A DNA stretch of 64,000 nucleotides from positions 1,707,477 to 1,771,476 of the forward strand of contig NZ_AP018248.1 in assembly GCF_002368295.1 (NCBI RefSeq). Reading direction: 5' to 3'. Shown in pieces: positions 27,224 through 37,186 of the stretch. A model generated the notes under the pieces. It was given only the letters and a program-made list of their open reading frames with translations, searched no databases and was not told the DNA's origin. The first letter of the stretch is position 1. The number at the start of each line of letters is the position of its first letter. Made by a program: the position numbers and the translations under genes. Source of the stretch: Tolypothrix tenuis PCC 7101. GTDB lineage: Bacteria; Cyanobacteriota; Cyanobacteriia; Cyanobacteriales; Nostocaceae.

Positions 27224-28555
27224 TCACTTATTTTGCTGCCAGAGAAGGACTTTTTCGGTTTCTGCTAATGCTGGACTAATTCCAAACCAGCGACCTTGGG
27301 GATCGCGGTATTCAAACAAGTACATACTTCTGAGTAAACTTTGATAGTCGGATTCGCCTTTGACGCTTTGTTGCTGCACTACTTCAAATAGTAATTTCCA
27401 TTGATGTTCATCAATAGCTAATAACAGGTCGTCCCGGTAGTCTTTGATGACAGCTTCTAAACATTCTCTGGAAAATGGGGGATCTTGACGTTGTAAGCAA
27501 CTATAAAGCAGTCCCAATAAATTACGAATGTGACCACCACTGACACGACAAATTCGATCTAATGTCTCGGGATGATCGAATAAATCTGTGATTAATAAAG
27601 GTCTTTCATCCCACTTAACTTCAGGAAAAGCTCGTGCTAGTACTAACTGGCGCAATAGTGACATCCCAGGTTCAAAGTCGCTACCATCTCTTTTCCGCAC
27701 CAATACCATCGGTAATACTTTGGGTGCAATTCCTCCACCTAAGCGATTTTTGAGAGTTTCGTACTCATTAGAAAAAATTAAAGCTAGGGGAATAGTGTAA
27801 ACTAAGTGGCATTTGAGTCGGCGTAACTGCTCACCTCGGTCAATAAAAAGATACTCGGGTTGGGTACGTCCAGAAGCAACGGGGCGCATATCAACCCTAT
27901 CTAAGTTATCAACGATCACGACCAATCCCTTTTGACCGCGTTGCTTGAGCTGTTCTACAGCTTTTTCTAATATCTCCTCGTTAATTGCTTGCAAAATACT
28001 GTTAGTACGTGGCTCTAGGTATTGTCTTAATTGATTACGTGTCTGGGCGCTATCTTTGGTTTTGGCAGTAATTTTGGCAATCCCCAAGGATAATTCTGCT
28101 TGCCCAGATAACTCTATAGGGGTTTGCAAAAAATCCCCGATTTCTTTAAATAAATTACTAAAGTAACCTGGTCTAAATTTAATTCCAATTCCTTCTAAAC
28201 TGACACTGACTTGACGAGCTACACTCAACAAAATATCACTAACATCTATATCCGCCATATCTAGGTCTTGGCTGGACTCAAAATAAACCACATGAAATCC
28301 TGCGGCTTCTAGCTCTGCTTTGAGGCGCTGTAACTCTGTAGATTTACCGCAACCAATATGACCTGTAAACAATTGGCAAGTCGGCTCATCTGGAGAAATG
28401 CGAGTAATAGTACGTTGTAGTTCTTCAACAATTTTGCAACCACGGACATCAGAGAAATCTATATAGTACTGCTTATCCAGTACCTCACCCATATTTAATG
28501 TGTAGCTTGGGTTACACGCTTTATAAAAACGTGACAAATTTAATGTTGTTTTCAT
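27224..28555 (-). CDS. AAA-type ATPase, partner of the STAND gene
   Basis: 443 residues. Walker A is GHIGCGKST (about residues 64-72) and Walker B is LVVIVDNLDRVD (about 214-225). A sensor-like LKCHLVYTIPLALIF and a C-terminal helical/winged region (ICRVSGGHIRNLLGLL, LFEYRDPQGRWFGISPALAE) follow. It begins MKTTLNLSRFYKACNPSYTL. It resembles ATPases of the Orc/Cdc6-like or KAP-like STAND neighbourhood seen next to large signalling genes in cyanobacteria. It lies 148 bp upstream of the WD40 STAND gene on the same strand and so probably works with it, perhaps as a co-regulator (inference). No nuclease or other effector domain is seen. Confidence 0.82.
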   Translation of the reverse strand: MKTTLNLSRFYKACNPSYTLNMGEVLDKQYYIDFSDVRGCKIVEELQRTITRISPDEPTCQLFTGHIGCGKSTELQRLKAELEAAGFHVVYFESSQDLDMADIDVSDILLSVARQVSVSLEGIGIKFRPGYFSNLFKEIGDFLQTPIELSGQAELSLGIAKITAKTKDSAQTRNQLRQYLEPRTNSILQAINEEILEKAVEQLKQRGQKGLVVIVDNLDRVDMRPVASGRTQPEYLFIDRGEQLRRLKCHLVYTIPLALIFSNEYETLKNRLGGGIAPKVLPMVLVRKRDGSDFEPGMSLLRQLVLARAFPEVKWDERPLLITDLFDHPETLDRICRVSGGHIRNLLGLLYSCLQRQDPPFSRECLEAVIKDYRDDLLLAIDEHQWKLLFEVVQQQSVKGESDYQSLLRSMYLFEYRDPQGRWFGISPALAETEKVLLWQQNK

Positions 28556-29532
28556 GTAGATGCAGATCTAGTTTTATTTGTATCTTTTGCTATGCAAAAA
28601 TCTCGATCAATTTTTAGAGGTACTTAATTGAATACAAGTTAGTATCGGATCACAGACAGCCCTGAAAGGGAGAATCAATGCCGCAAACATCTGTCAGTAT
28701 AATGGCAGAGATTAAGTTTTTCCTTATACGTTAAGTATCTCTGTCCTTTTTACAGCTGGTGTTGAGCTTTTGACAATCTATAGGCATTACCTGAGGTTGC
28801 CAAATCCTGAGCGGCTAATCAAGATGTTAAAAAAAATACTTTCTTAGCTAAATGGAAGGTTTGCTTATGGATGGTACACATATCACTTATTTTTATTTCC
28901 GTCAATGTAATACGTAAGATTATTTACAACTAAGTTAACATTTTGTAATTATCTGCAAAAAAAACTCAGATGTCTATATGTTTTCAATGGCACTTACTAC
29001 TATATATTTAGCTAGCTCGTAAGAGTTGATCAAATAGCACTAAGTTAACCTTCAAGGTAGCCCATATAATGTGACTTTTACAGAAAAATTGTCTGTTTAT
29101 TTCTTGATTTACCCTAGTAATAATTAAAGCGCTATTTACCTAGAACTGTCAGTCCGATGGAGAATTTTGCCCTAATCAAGGTTAAGAAGAATTTTGATTG
29201 TTACTCTCATTTGTAAAGCGTATAAATACTGAGAAGATATTGCAGCCAATATACATATAACATTATATATTTCAATACCAATGATGTAGCTTTTTTGGCA
29301 GATAATGGCTATCACCCTACAGTAAAAAATTGACATTGGGTCTAGAATAGACAGCGCCAACTGCTAAATGAAGAGATATTGCCCCACAATCATCCTGTGG
29401 TTGCTGTAAAGTGTTACTAAAAAGTGAAAAAATTCTGGAAAAAAGGGGCTAATAACTGCCACCAAAGTTTACTGAAATTAATTAACGATCTAAGTACTAA
29501 AGAATTTGGACTGGAACCAGCAAGGGGTTTTA
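28556..29532. other. AT-rich spacer upstream of the AAA gene and ftsQ
   Basis: About 980 bp between divergent genes. Codon-like structure is absent, and short ORFs here look random. It should hold both promoters. No tRNA or conserved RNA is recognised. Confidence 0.55.
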
Positions 29533-30378
29533 ATGGCTGACCTAGTATCACTTTCCCGTGCAGATTTAGCCCAGCGCCGTAAAAGATTACGGCGTAAGCA
29601 GCATATGAAAATTATTCAGGCAATTTGGCGAAGCTTTGCCATTACCAGTTTGGCAGGTTGTTTATTGTGGTTGGCAATCCAGCCTGTTTGGGTACTGAAT
29701 ACACCCAAACAAATTGTGATGAAATCAGGTAATGAATTACTCCCAGAAGAGACAGTTAAATCTCTGTTGGTATTATCTTATCCTCAATCTTTATGGCGGA
29801 TTCAACCGTCAGCGATCGCCGACTCTTTGAGACGGCAACCAACTATTGCACAAGCAAGCGTCAGCCGTCGTCTATTCCCGCCTGGACTGATTGTTGACAT
29901 CACCGAAAGAGTACCCGTAGCTATAGTTCAAACACCTAGAAGCGGAAATTCTGAAGGTGCGAATAAGCAAGCATCTGTTGGCTTAATAGATGCTAGCGGA
30001 GTCTGGATACCTCTAGAAAAATACACATCACTGAATCCCACAAGAAAATTACCTAGTCTCAAGGTAATTGGGTTACCAGAACAATACCTTCCTTATTGGA
30101 ATCAACTGTATCTATCTATGAACCAAAGTTTGGTGAAAATTCAAGAAATTAATTGCCAAGATCCCACAAATCTAATTTTGAAAACAGAACTAGGCAATGT
30201 ATATCTCGGCCCACCAAGTCCCCAGCTATCTGAACAAATTAAGATCCTTGCCCAAATGCGCCATTTATCTAGCAAGTTAAATTCAAGTCAAATAGAATAC
30301 ATTGATTTGCAAAATCCTGAAGCCCCATTAGTACAATTGAACCAAAAAAATCAGAAAATTAATGTTCGTAATCCTTAG
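29533..30378 (+). CDS. ftsQ: cell division protein FtsQ
   Basis: 281 residues from the ATG at 29533, preceded by AAGGGGTTTTA. A TTG nine codons upstream is less likely. A basic N-terminus (RKRLRRKQHMK) is followed by one membrane helix (SFAITSLAGCLLWLAIQPVW). The POTRA domain (about residues 60-135) has SLWRIQPSAIADSLRRQPTI and RRLFPPGLIVDITERVPVA. A beta domain ends with QIEYIDLQNPEAPLVQL. FtsQ links FtsB/L to the divisome. It lies upstream of ftsZ on the same strand, but separated from it by about 1.2 kb. Confidence 0.95.
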   Translation: MADLVSLSRADLAQRRKRLRRKQHMKIIQAIWRSFAITSLAGCLLWLAIQPVWVLNTPKQIVMKSGNELLPEETVKSLLVLSYPQSLWRIQPSAIADSLRRQPTIAQASVSRRLFPPGLIVDITERVPVAIVQTPRSGNSEGANKQASVGLIDASGVWIPLEKYTSLNPTRKLPSLKVIGLPEQYLPYWNQLYLSMNQSLVKIQEINCQDPTNLILKTELGNVYLGPPSPQLSEQIKILAQMRHLSSKLNSSQIEYIDLQNPEAPLVQLNQKNQKINVRNP

Positions 30379-31548
30379 AAATATTTAACATGTTTAATAT
30401 ATATAAGGCTTTTAGTAAATTAACAAAGTTTTATGATAAAAAATTATTTACTATTTTTTTATATTTCGAGTAATAGTCACAAAATAGGCGTAAACTTCTC
30501 TTTAAAATGAGACCATTACTCACAAAGCCTGCTTTAGGACTAAAGGCAACACAATTGTTACCCTAGCATCTCACGATTGAGCGCAATACTTGAGAACGCT
30601 AATCATGGCTTTGGCTGTGTCAACCATCTTATGTTCAGGCAATTTTTACATAAAGTAAAATTTTCCCAGCAAAAACCAGTATCTGTCTCTACCCTAACTC
30701 TTCTAAGCTACGAAGCTAATTTAGTACACCTAGATATATATGGACGACACCAGTAAGGATTCTATAGGGTAGAATATTTCTCCAACCAATAGTCCGTTAA
30801 AACAGAGCAAATAGCTAATCAATTTCAGTTTTCCATAAATTGACCAGCAATTTCTTCTCTGCCCCTAACTTCAAAATAAGTAAGTACAGGGCAAATTTTG
30901 TGTCATAAGGTGCAATCATTCCCAATGGTGAAACCTATTAACTATATTATGGAAAGAGATCGGACGCGCTATGGTGCATCCTTACAAGTTGTGCTATCCG
31001 AGTGTAATTTTTGGTATAAAAGTATTTATGCTGAGATAAACAGTATCTTTGATTACCATAATTTATATATAGGGGCTAAATTTAACAACAAGAATAATCT
31101 CTTTCCTAAGTATTTTTCTTTGGAGAAAAATTATAAAATATACAAAATTAACCTTGTAATAGTGGCGATTAAGGAAAAAAAAATCAATACTGTAAGTTGT
31201 AAAATTAATGACTCATCAAAATCATTAGTAGTAATTAAGGAAGAACATATTAAATGCCAAAGAAATCCCCCAACAAATCGGCAGCAGCAAAGTAGAGATC
31301 CAAATCTCTGGTTGAAGTTATACAGATCATTTTTAAGTAAATATAGGTATACTTCTTTAGAACTAGTTGTGCGATCGGCTGCGTTCTTGGCTGATGCCGT
31401 AGCGAAATTTCGCACTGACAATCCTGTTAGGGTTGGAAGTAGTGAGAACAATAAAGAACACTGCCATATCTGTAGCAGTGTCAAACTATAGTTGACTCTT
31501 AGGTGAGTAACACCTGAAAAAGTCGTTTATCTACCTTTCACAAATCCA
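30379..31548. other. long spacer between ftsQ and ftsZ
   Basis: About 1170 bp, rich in A/T. A TTG-started frame at 30898-31491 (197 codons) has no recognised family and AT-driven composition, so I do not call it a gene. The spacer should hold the ftsZ promoters. A hairpin lies just upstream of ftsZ at 31458-31481. Confidence 0.55.
31458..31481. promoter_or_regulatory. hairpin upstream of ftsZ
   Basis: ACACTGC (31458-31464) pairs with GCAGTGT (31475-31481), about 70 bp before the ftsZ start. It could end transcripts from the spacer or structure the ftsZ leader. No T-tract follows. Confidence 0.45.
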
Positions 31549-32844
31549 ATGACACTTGATAATAACCAAGGGCTTACCTATAAAAACTCCCAGTCAGTGG
31601 GACAGTCAGGGTTCTCACTGGCTGTAAACTCCACCAATCCTTTTAATCACTCTGGGCTAAACTTCAGTCAAAATAATGACGGTAAAAAGATTACTGCTGA
31701 AAGCAACCGCATCGGCGAGATCGTTCCTGGTAGGGTTGCTAACATCAAAGTGATTGGTGTAGGAGGCGGTGGTGGTAATGCCGTCAACCGCATGATTGAG
31801 TCTGATGTCAGTGGCGTGGAATTTTGGTCAATCAACACTGATGCACAAGCTTTAACATTGGCAGGTGCTCCTAGTCGCTTGCAAATAGGACAAAAACTGA
31901 CAAGGGGTTTAGGTGCCGGTGGTAATCCTGCTATTGGTCAAAAGGCAGCTGAGGAATCAAGAGACGAAATTGCCACAGCTTTAGAAGGTGCTGACTTAGT
32001 ATTTATCACTGCTGGTATGGGAGGAGGCACAGGAACAGGTGCTGCACCAATTGTGGCTGAAGTTGCTAAAGAAATGGGCGCGCTTACAGTTGGTGTGGTC
32101 ACACGTCCCTTTGTCTTTGAGGGTCGCCGTCGTACCAGCCAAGCAGAACAAGGTATTGAAGGTTTAAAAAGCCGGGTAGACACTTTAATTATTATTCCTA
32201 ACAATAAGTTGTTGGAAGTGATCCCCGAACAAACCCCTGTACAGGAAGCTTTTCGTTATGCCGACGATGTACTGCGTCAAGGGGTACAAGGTATATCCGA
32301 TATCATCACCATACCTGGTTTAGTCAACGTTGACTTCGCTGATGTGCGAGCTGTGATGGCAGATGCGGGATCGGCATTGATGGGTATAGGCGTAAGTTCA
32401 GGAAAATCCAGAGCCAGAGAAGCTGCGATCGCAGCTATTTCTTCTCCATTACTAGAATGTTCAATTGAAGGCGCTAGAGGAGTTGTCTTTAACATTACTG
32501 GTGGTAGCGACCTTACCTTACATGAAGTTAATGCGGCCGCAGAAACTATCTATGAAGTGGTTGATCCCAACGCCAATATTATTTTTGGTGCAGTGATTGA
32601 CGATCGCCTCCAAGGAGAAGTGCGAATTACTGTCATTGCAACTGGCTTTACAGGTGAACCACAAGCAGCGCCACAGCAAAATGCCGCTAACACTAGGGTA
32701 ACAACGCCTCCACCTAGAAGGCCTGTAGCACAACAACCTACTGCCAATCCTACTCCCCCAACCCCAATTGCAGAACCCAAAGACAAACCAATATTAGATA
32801 TTCCTGATTTTCTGCAAAGGCGACGTAACCCACCCAAAAATTAA
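31549..32844 (+). CDS. ftsZ: cell division protein FtsZ
   Basis: 431 residues, the tubulin-like GTPase that forms the division ring. An N-terminal extension of about 60 residues, typical of filamentous cyanobacteria, precedes IKVIGVGGGGGNAVNRMIES. The tubulin signature GGGTGTGAAPIVAE, the T7-loop region NVDFADVRAVM and the GTPase core follow. A Pro-rich linker then leads to the C-terminal tail IPDFLQRRRN, which binds FtsA/SepF-type partners. It is downstream of ftsQ. Confidence 0.98.
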   Translation: MTLDNNQGLTYKNSQSVGQSGFSLAVNSTNPFNHSGLNFSQNNDGKKITAESNRIGEIVPGRVANIKVIGVGGGGGNAVNRMIESDVSGVEFWSINTDAQALTLAGAPSRLQIGQKLTRGLGAGGNPAIGQKAAEESRDEIATALEGADLVFITAGMGGGTGTGAAPIVAEVAKEMGALTVGVVTRPFVFEGRRRTSQAEQGIEGLKSRVDTLIIIPNNKLLEVIPEQTPVQEAFRYADDVLRQGVQGISDIITIPGLVNVDFADVRAVMADAGSALMGIGVSSGKSRAREAAIAAISSPLLECSIEGARGVVFNITGGSDLTLHEVNAAAETIYEVVDPNANIIFGAVIDDRLQGEVRITVIATGFTGEPQAAPQQNAANTRVTTPPPRRPVAQQPTANPTPPTPIAEPKDKPILDIPDFLQRRRNPPKN

Positions 32845-33257
32845 GTGATGCTAACAGTTTGGATTTGAGATGAAATGGGAATTCCGGGTTTACCTGGTTC
32901 CTGTATACAATCTGCTAAGTTTTGAGTTTCCTACATGGGGGAATTCGCTAGTTCGTTGTGCATCTCGGAAATATCGCCAATTGATAACTAAACTGCATAA
33001 CGTTAGCCGCAAACAATTAACTTGGGCAGGAGTCTGTTGACTCTCATGTCCACTAGTATTTTAGGAAAAAGCACAGAAATTTAGAGTGTTGAAGAATCTT
33101 GCTGCGTGCTTATCGCTTCATCAGCATCTGTCTGGAAAACGGGAAGACTAGTTCAATTACAGCAATACTTGCTTGTCTAGGTTCGCTAGATTGTCAGGTA
33201 AATTACATAAGTGTAAGCTTCCCGTAAAAGATAATTCTAAAAAACAGATAAGGTAAA
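32845..33257. other. spacer between convergent ftsZ and gshB
   Basis: 413 bp with no gene, no clear terminator with a T-tract and no repeat recognised. Confidence 0.5.
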
Positions 33258-34244
33258 TTATTTTTCTTTTTTACTTTTTAGAGTCTGTTCAATCCATTGA
33301 ATGACATCTCTTCCTAGGTGAGTGTGATCTAATCTGTCGATTTCACGAATTCCAGTTGGGCTAGTAACGTTAACTTCCGTAAGGTAACCACCAATAACAT
33401 CAATTCCTACAAAAATTAATCCGTCTTGGCGTAATTTTTCAGCTACTTGGGTACAGATTTCCTGCTCTCTTGGGGTAATTGTGGTTTGAGCAACTGTCCC
33501 GCCTGCCGCCATATTATTACGAAAGTCGCTGCCACTAGAAAGGCGATTCAGCGCACCTATTGGTTCTCCATTGAGTAAAATAATTCTCTTATCTCCGTCT
33601 TTGGCTTCTGGTAAGTAGGTTTGTACCATCACAGGTACTCGACCTTGAAAAGTACTGAGTTCAACAATTGAGTTGAAATTGCGATCGCCTGATTGTAAAA
33701 ATAAAATCCCTTCCCCAGCTTTGTTACCCAGTGGTTTGAGAACAGCAGCACCTTTTGCATCCACAAATTCTCGAATGACCTGCTTATCAGCACTCACAAT
33801 CGTTTCTGGAATAACATCGGTAAATTGAAGAGCATACATTTTTTCGTTTGCTCCTCGAATACCATTAGGACTATTAATTACTAGGGTTTTGTTTTGATCA
33901 ATATAGTCCAGAACGTAGGTGGCAAAAAGGTAAGCATCATTTACTGGTGGATCTGTCCGCATCAAAACAGCATCCATTGTTTCTAAGCAAGCAAAAGCCC
34001 GTTGGCCTGCGCTCAACTTGTACCAAGGATTAGCTGCAAAATAACGTCCTTCTACCAACTCGACTGGTATTAATTCTACCCGTTGTAAAATAGCCCAGGC
34101 TTTACCTTCTACGACACTCAACAGATTTGCCTGTGTTATCCACACTTCGTGTCCAAGGATCTGTGCTGCTTCCATCATGGCAACACTGGTGTCATGACAT
34201 GGATCAAGCTGATGGATGGGATCAATAATAAAAGCTAGTTTCAC
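33258..34244 (-). CDS. gshB: glutathione synthetase
   Basis: About 328 residues if started at the GTG at 34242-34244, which follows a TTGAGGC ribosome-binding site; a GTG six codons upstream is the alternative. The N-terminal KLAFIIDPIHQLDPCHDTSV and ATP-grasp residues (VLKPLGNKAGEGILFL, RIILLNGEPIGALNRLSSG, VGIDVIGGYLTEVNVTSPTGI) are diagnostic. It joins gamma-Glu-Cys to Gly to make glutathione. It is followed in the window by a glutaredoxin gene on the same strand and upstream of it, which is a natural pairing. Confidence 0.97.
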   Translation of the reverse strand: MKLAFIIDPIHQLDPCHDTSVAMMEAAQILGHEVWITQANLLSVVEGKAWAILQRVELIPVELVEGRYFAANPWYKLSAGQRAFACLETMDAVLMRTDPPVNDAYLFATYVLDYIDQNKTLVINSPNGIRGANEKMYALQFTDVIPETIVSADKQVIREFVDAKGAAVLKPLGNKAGEGILFLQSGDRNFNSIVELSTFQGRVPVMVQTYLPEAKDGDKRIILLNGEPIGALNRLSSGSDFRNNMAAGGTVAQTTITPREQEICTQVAEKLRQDGLIFVGIDVIGGYLTEVNVTSPTGIREIDRLDHTHLGRDVIQWIEQTLKSKKEK

Positions 34245-34364
34245 GCTTTTTGCCTCAAGCACCAGGAAATTTAATGGTGTTCAATTTAAATTATCCCCTG
34301 ATGTTCTGACTGATTGACACTTGCTGATGTTACCAACAAAGCATAATTGCCAGATTTTCTGCAT

Positions 34365-34634
34365 CTAGAGGCTAGTAGCGGCCAGTAATTCATCTAGCTT
34401 TCCTTGCCTGTCTAACGCGTGAATATCATCGCAACCGCCAACATGATTGTCATTGATAAAAATTTGAGGCAAAGAGCGTCTTCCATTTGCTCTTTGTGCC
34501 ATTTTCTCTCTTGCGTCCTCATCTCCGTCAATGCTGTATTCGACAAAATTCACCCCCTTTGTATTCAGCAAGTTTTTAGCACGGATACAAAATGGACAAG
34601 TTCTCCAAGTATAAATTTCTACCTTAGCAGCCAT
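34365..34634 (-). CDS. grxC: glutaredoxin 3
   Basis: 89 residues, a complete dithiol glutaredoxin. The active site is TCPFCIRAK (Cys13, Cys16), followed by the cis-Pro segment SLPQIFINDNHVGGCDDI. It reduces disulfides with glutathione. It lies just upstream of gshB on the same strand, so the two are probably transcribed together. Confidence 0.97.
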   Translation of the reverse strand: MAAKVEIYTWRTCPFCIRAKNLLNTKGVNFVEYSIDGDEDAREKMAQRANGRRSLPQIFINDNHVGGCDDIHALDRQGKLDELLAATSL

Positions 34635-35145
34635 AACATCCTCTATTTATTTGAATATTCTTCATTTTAGAACGTAGACACTAACTCTAGCTGCTTGAGC
34701 TAGTTTTACTAATTTCCAAAGTAGCTTCATCAATTTACACAAATAAAGGTTAGTCAAAAGTCGTGAGACTCTTGACTAATTTAATGTTTGCACCAGTTTT
34801 CTTCATGAACCGATAATATTACACTTTAAATACCAGCTACCTCAGCAAGCATACGGTGATTGTCGGGCTCTCATAATTTTATGACCGTATAAATAGCTAG
34901 AATATTTATACATTAATACTAGTAAAAAACACGGTTTATTGGATTGGACTACTCGTAGTTATCATAAAGTCAACAAATAATCCTGACCTAAAAGATAGAT
35001 AAATCAGGATTATAGGAGGTCACTTAAGAATATTACAAAATGTACCGGATACTATAACTAAAATTTTTAAGTAGCAATATTTACGTCTATTTTTGGATTT
35101 ACAGTATCCGGTACATCATCGGCATCAAAAAAAAGAGAGTATTAT
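34635..35145. other. spacer with inverted repeats between grxC and the PEP-CTERM gene
   Basis: 511 bp without a gene. It contains AATCCTGA (about 34978-34985) paired with TCAGGATT near 35004-35011, and the long-arm inverted repeat at 35041-35115. Confidence 0.6.
35041..35115. repeat. 13-bp perfect inverted repeat, MITE-like or terminator
   Basis: TGTACCGGATACT (35041-35053) is exactly complementary to AGTATCCGGTACA (35103-35115), with a 49-nt AT-rich loop. It lies about 30 bp downstream of the PEP-CTERM gene stop. It may be a large terminator stem or the ends of a small mobile-element remnant. No target-site duplication was established. Confidence 0.6.
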
Positions 35146-35985
35146 TTAAACCATAAAGGTTGCTTTTTTTCTCAGTGTTTGGGCTGCAATCACTGCCAAT
35201 AAACCTAGAGATGCTGTTGTACTGGGTTCAGGCACTTTTTCTGGTGATATCTGGCTGCTTCTGGCCAATAATTTAAAATCGGGGCCGTTAAAACTGGCTT
35301 CTGCTGTCAGTTGAATACCACTTAGAGAAGTAACACCTAACTGTTGCAGTTTGACACCCCATGAACCTACTTGTTGATTGCCACCAATTTCCATAGTGTC
35401 AATTTGGAAGCCTGCATCGCCAAAAGTGGCTGAATCTAATGTAATTGCTGTACCAATTACTGTGTTATTAGCATCAAGTGCTTGAATTTTTAATTTACTG
35501 TTCTTACCTCGTTCCCAAAAGAACAAGTTATCTAGTCCAGTATTGTCTTGGCTGATATTAGAACCGAACTTTAAGTTGATTTTGAACTTACCAGTGTCTT
35601 CGGTATCAATAATATTGTTTAAATTGTTGTTACCTAAGAAAGCAGCAACTTTAGCTCCATCACTTGCATTACCCGCTTTCAAGTCTTCTTGAGTAAGAAA
35701 AGGAGAATTAGCTTTATCGCCTTTATCTGTACTAGCTGCACCTGTATTACCGCCAGTGTAGGCATCGTTCTCTAAGATGCTAGCACTAGTGACAAAATTG
35801 AAGTTGCTAAATGTAATTCCATTCTGAGTAATAGAGTTTAGCAGAATATCACCTTTAGAAGCATCTGCACCTGTGAGGGCTGTAGTGAAATTACTCTGAA
35901 AAGTTGCAGCCTTAACAGATGGAGACAAACTTAATAATGTTCCAAAAGATAGGCACAAAAAAGTGGAAATTTGGCGAATTTTCAT
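35146..35985 (-). CDS. PEP-CTERM sorting-domain protein
   Basis: 279 residues. An N-terminal signal peptide (FLCLSFGTLLSLSPSVKAA) leads into a beta-rich, Asn/Asp/Gly-rich extracellular region. The C-terminus has VPEPSTTASLGLLAVIAAQT followed by basic residues (LRKKA), the hallmark of substrates of exosortase. The protein is therefore probably exported and processed at the envelope. No exosortase gene is in the window. The ligand or function is unknown. Confidence 0.88.
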   Translation of the reverse strand: MKIRQISTFLCLSFGTLLSLSPSVKAATFQSNFTTALTGADASKGDILLNSITQNGITFSNFNFVTSASILENDAYTGGNTGAASTDKGDKANSPFLTQEDLKAGNASDGAKVAAFLGNNNLNNIIDTEDTGKFKINLKFGSNISQDNTGLDNLFFWERGKNSKLKIQALDANNTVIGTAITLDSATFGDAGFQIDTMEIGGNQQVGSWGVKLQQLGVTSLSGIQLTAEASFNGPDFKLLARSSQISPEKVPEPSTTASLGLLAVIAAQTLRKKATFMV

Positions 35986-36456
35986 AGTGTTTACTACGAT
36001 ATTGAATATTTAAACGCTATTACCTTACTTCTATGCATAAGTAAGATAATTTTGAAATTTATTGCCAGCCAGTAATTGCTGTATTTAGATAGCTAAACTT
36101 TTAGTCATCCGCTAGTTCACATAGCGATAAATGCACTCGATGATGATTGGATTATCCAAGCTTGTATAGATATAACTTGCCATAAATTATGTCTCTTAGT
36201 ACATCGGTTATCCACAGACTTGAGAAAATTTAATTGAAGCTAATAGAGTGATTTTTATATGTATTTACATGGGGAATAGTAATTTCACCGATAATAGGAT
36301 TGGGAATAAATCAGTGATTCAACGGCAATAATTCCAGATTTATTCATATCTATATATGATTTGAGCCACATATCCAGCCGTCACAACCTGTTGGCTCGCT
36401 TACAAAAAATCCTGTGGTTGATAATAAGTCTTTAAAATCTGTTTTTTATCTAGTAT
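35986..36456. other. AT-rich spacer
   Basis: 471 bp between the 2OG oxygenase and PEP-CTERM genes, both leftward. It holds the PEP-CTERM promoter. No gene or repeat is recognised. Confidence 0.5.
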
Positions 36457-37098
36457 CTACACTGAATTAGCTGCACGGTTAACCCAGCCATTAATTGTAA
36501 AACGGCTATCGGCAAAAACTTGAGAAGGGCAATTAATAGGAAGTACTTCATGCAGATAGCGGCTGAGGAAGAAGACAATACTATTGTTGCGTGGCTCAAT
36601 CGTTGTGAATGATTCGGAATTTACATAAAAGTTGTTGATGATTTTGCTATCGTATATCAACAACTCGCCACCAGAAAATTGCTTTGGTTCTTGATGAAAG
36701 TAGTAAACATAAGTGAGTTCTCGGAGAGATGTTTCTGGACTACCGTTATCATTATGAATTTTGAAATAATTACCATCATTATGTGCAGTGAGTTGGCTTT
36801 CAATATAGGTGATGGGAAATGATGGTAAACCCAAGCTATTAATTACATCAGGTATTAGCGATTTTATACGCGTAGTAATTAGCTCAGAAAACTCAGGAAA
36901 TGAGTAAAGCACTTTTGATTGACGGTAATTCATCTCATTAGTTGAAGTTGTGGTGGCAACAAACTGTGATTCGCGTTCGAGAACATATTTGAATAACAGT
37001 TGATGTTCTTCTGCTGTAAGAAAGTCTTCTATTTGAACATAGCTAGAGGTCAAAACTGGCTGTATTTGCGTGATTAAAGTATCTGATTCTGCAGTCAT
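36457..37098 (-). CDS. 2OG-Fe(II) oxygenase family protein
   Basis: 213 residues with the double-stranded beta-helix of prolyl-hydroxylase-type dioxygenases. The iron ligands are visible as HND in FKIHNDNG (about residues 105-112) and a distal His in SRYLHEVLP (about 181). The 2OG-binding Arg is in SRFTINGW (about 198). Typical of the 2OG-Fe(II)_Oxy_3 type. The substrate is unknown. It is a single gene between hflX and a PEP-CTERM gene. Confidence 0.88.
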   Translation of the reverse strand: MTAESDTLITQIQPVLTSSYVQIEDFLTAEEHQLLFKYVLERESQFVATTTSTNEMNYRQSKVLYSFPEFSELITTRIKSLIPDVINSLGLPSFPITYIESQLTAHNDGNYFKIHNDNGSPETSLRELTYVYYFHQEPKQFSGGELLIYDSKIINNFYVNSESFTTIEPRNNSIVFFLSRYLHEVLPINCPSQVFADSRFTINGWVNRAANSV

Positions 37099-37118
37099 AA
37101 TTATTTGCTCTGTAATCT

Positions 37119-37151
37119 AAAAAGCCGTAGTCATTATAACTACGGCTTTTT
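37119..37151. terminator. bidirectional-looking hairpin terminator of hflX
   Basis: AAAAAGCCGTAGT paired with ACTACGGCTTTTT across a 7-nt loop gives a long stem with A and T tracts on both sides. It lies about 36 bp past the hflX stop. Confidence 0.85.
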
Positions 37152-37186
37152 GCAGCAAAATACAAAATTTACTTGATTTTTAGTAT

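Noticed and set aside
30898..31491. 197-codon ORF with TTG start before ftsZ
   Set aside because: Composition is A/T-driven with runs of Lys, Asn and Ile. It has no recognised domain, no good start, and overlaps the ftsZ promoter region. It could still be a real lineage-specific gene, but I cannot support it.
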